Position numbers and translations under genes: made by a program. Under the pieces are notes generated by a model that saw nothing but the letters and a program-made list of their open reading frames with translations, did not search any database and was not told the origin of the DNA. 64,000 bases of DNA. It comes from Leptotrichia sp. oral taxon 847. GTDB taxonomy: Bacteria > Fusobacteriota > Fusobacteriia > Fusobacteriales > Leptotrichiaceae. Positions 63,840 through 64,000 of the stretch are shown piece by piece. The DNA is taken from positions 1-64,000 of the forward strand of contig NZ_CP014231.1 of the NCBI RefSeq assembly GCF_001553645.1, read 5' to 3'. How positions within the stretch are numbered: the stretch's first letter is position 1; each line of letters starts with the position of its first letter.

Positions 63840-64000
63840 TGAAAAAGATATTATTAGGATTATTTATTTTAGGAACATTGGGAATGGCACAAAACCATTA
63901 TGAAGTTTACATAAAAAACGGAGTAAATATTTCACAAAATGAAGTTGATAACGCTAGCGATCAAATTAAAGGAATTGTTGATAAAATGATTAGTGACTTT
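63840..64000 (+). CDS. Exported protein, paralog of the gene at 59114 (cut by the window end)
   Basis: The visible 53 residues start MKKILLGLFILGTLGMAQ (signal peptide) and continue YEVYIKNGVNISQNEVDN, almost the same as the protein at 59114 over its first 30 residues, then diverge. The rest lies outside the window. No function is known. Confidence 0.75.

Overview
The window is a chromosomal segment of a very AT-rich, outer-membrane-bearing anaerobe, most likely a Leptotrichia-type member of the Fusobacteriota. The reasons are a complete early lipid A gene run using LpxI, a two-partner-secretion (TPS) giant adhesin, MORN-2 and small exported repeat proteins, a short HisG with HisZ, and strong AGGAGG ribosome binding sites in a base composition dominated by A and T. 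No rRNA, tRNA or CRISPR array was seen. Names below come from reading motifs by eye; no database search was possible.

Layout. 1-7.1 kb is the decayed end of a mobile (conjugative or mobilizable) element: a Fic enzyme with DUF4116 repeats and a calcium-binding-like tail, a TraD-like small protein, a structured RNA with its own promoter and terminator, a PBECR4-like nuclease fused to DUF4116 repeats, a lytic transglycosylase, an NlpC/P60 hydrolase and a frameshifted topoisomerase III. 7.4-15.9 kb holds a SemiSWEET transporter, a heterodimeric ABC exporter, a DUF218 protein, galU and a second NlpC/P60 enzyme. 16.2-26.8 kb is a long same-strand run: lpxC, fabZ, lpxA, lpxI, lpxB, a MATE pump, plsY, gpsA, a primary-type sigma factor, dnaN and metA. 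26.9-30.0 kb has a YiiX-like hydrolase, an Mrp ATPase, an orphan atypical response regulator and superoxide dismutase.

30.4-43.2 kb is a contact-dependent-inhibition-like locus in the order tpsB-tpsA-immunity. The TpsB exporter is broken. The 3219-residue TpsA/CdiA-like protein ends in a zinc deaminase-like toxin domain, and the next gene is a two-domain SUKH (SMI1/KNR4)-like protein, the likely immunity factor. 43.2-44.2 kb is a scar of IS and gene fragments. 44.2-50.9 kb carries a DUF1858 protein, htpX, tcdA, the infC-rpmI-rplT operon behind a long leader, hpt and rsmA. 50.9-54.4 kb is a set of minus-strand genes (DUF4911, ttcA-like, exported and membrane proteins). 54.7-64 kb has a divergent FtsZ-like protein and dispersed histidine genes (hisZ, hisG, hisD, hisC, hisB) with an AlkD-like repair gene and a pair of exported paralogs.

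The main new observations are these. (1) A family of ~465-480 bp non-coding elements with imperfect terminal inverted repeats; three full copies are flanked by 9-10 bp direct repeats, one copy is truncated, and at least four remnants are present: a MITE-like family with three internal hairpins. (2) A promoter, structured RNA, tandem terminators and nuclease-DUF4116 gene in an order like a type III toxin-antitoxin or attenuated leader. (3) A deaminase toxin with a duplicated SUKH-like immunity protein behind a decayed exporter. (4) Apparent ATA start codons in infC and tpsB.
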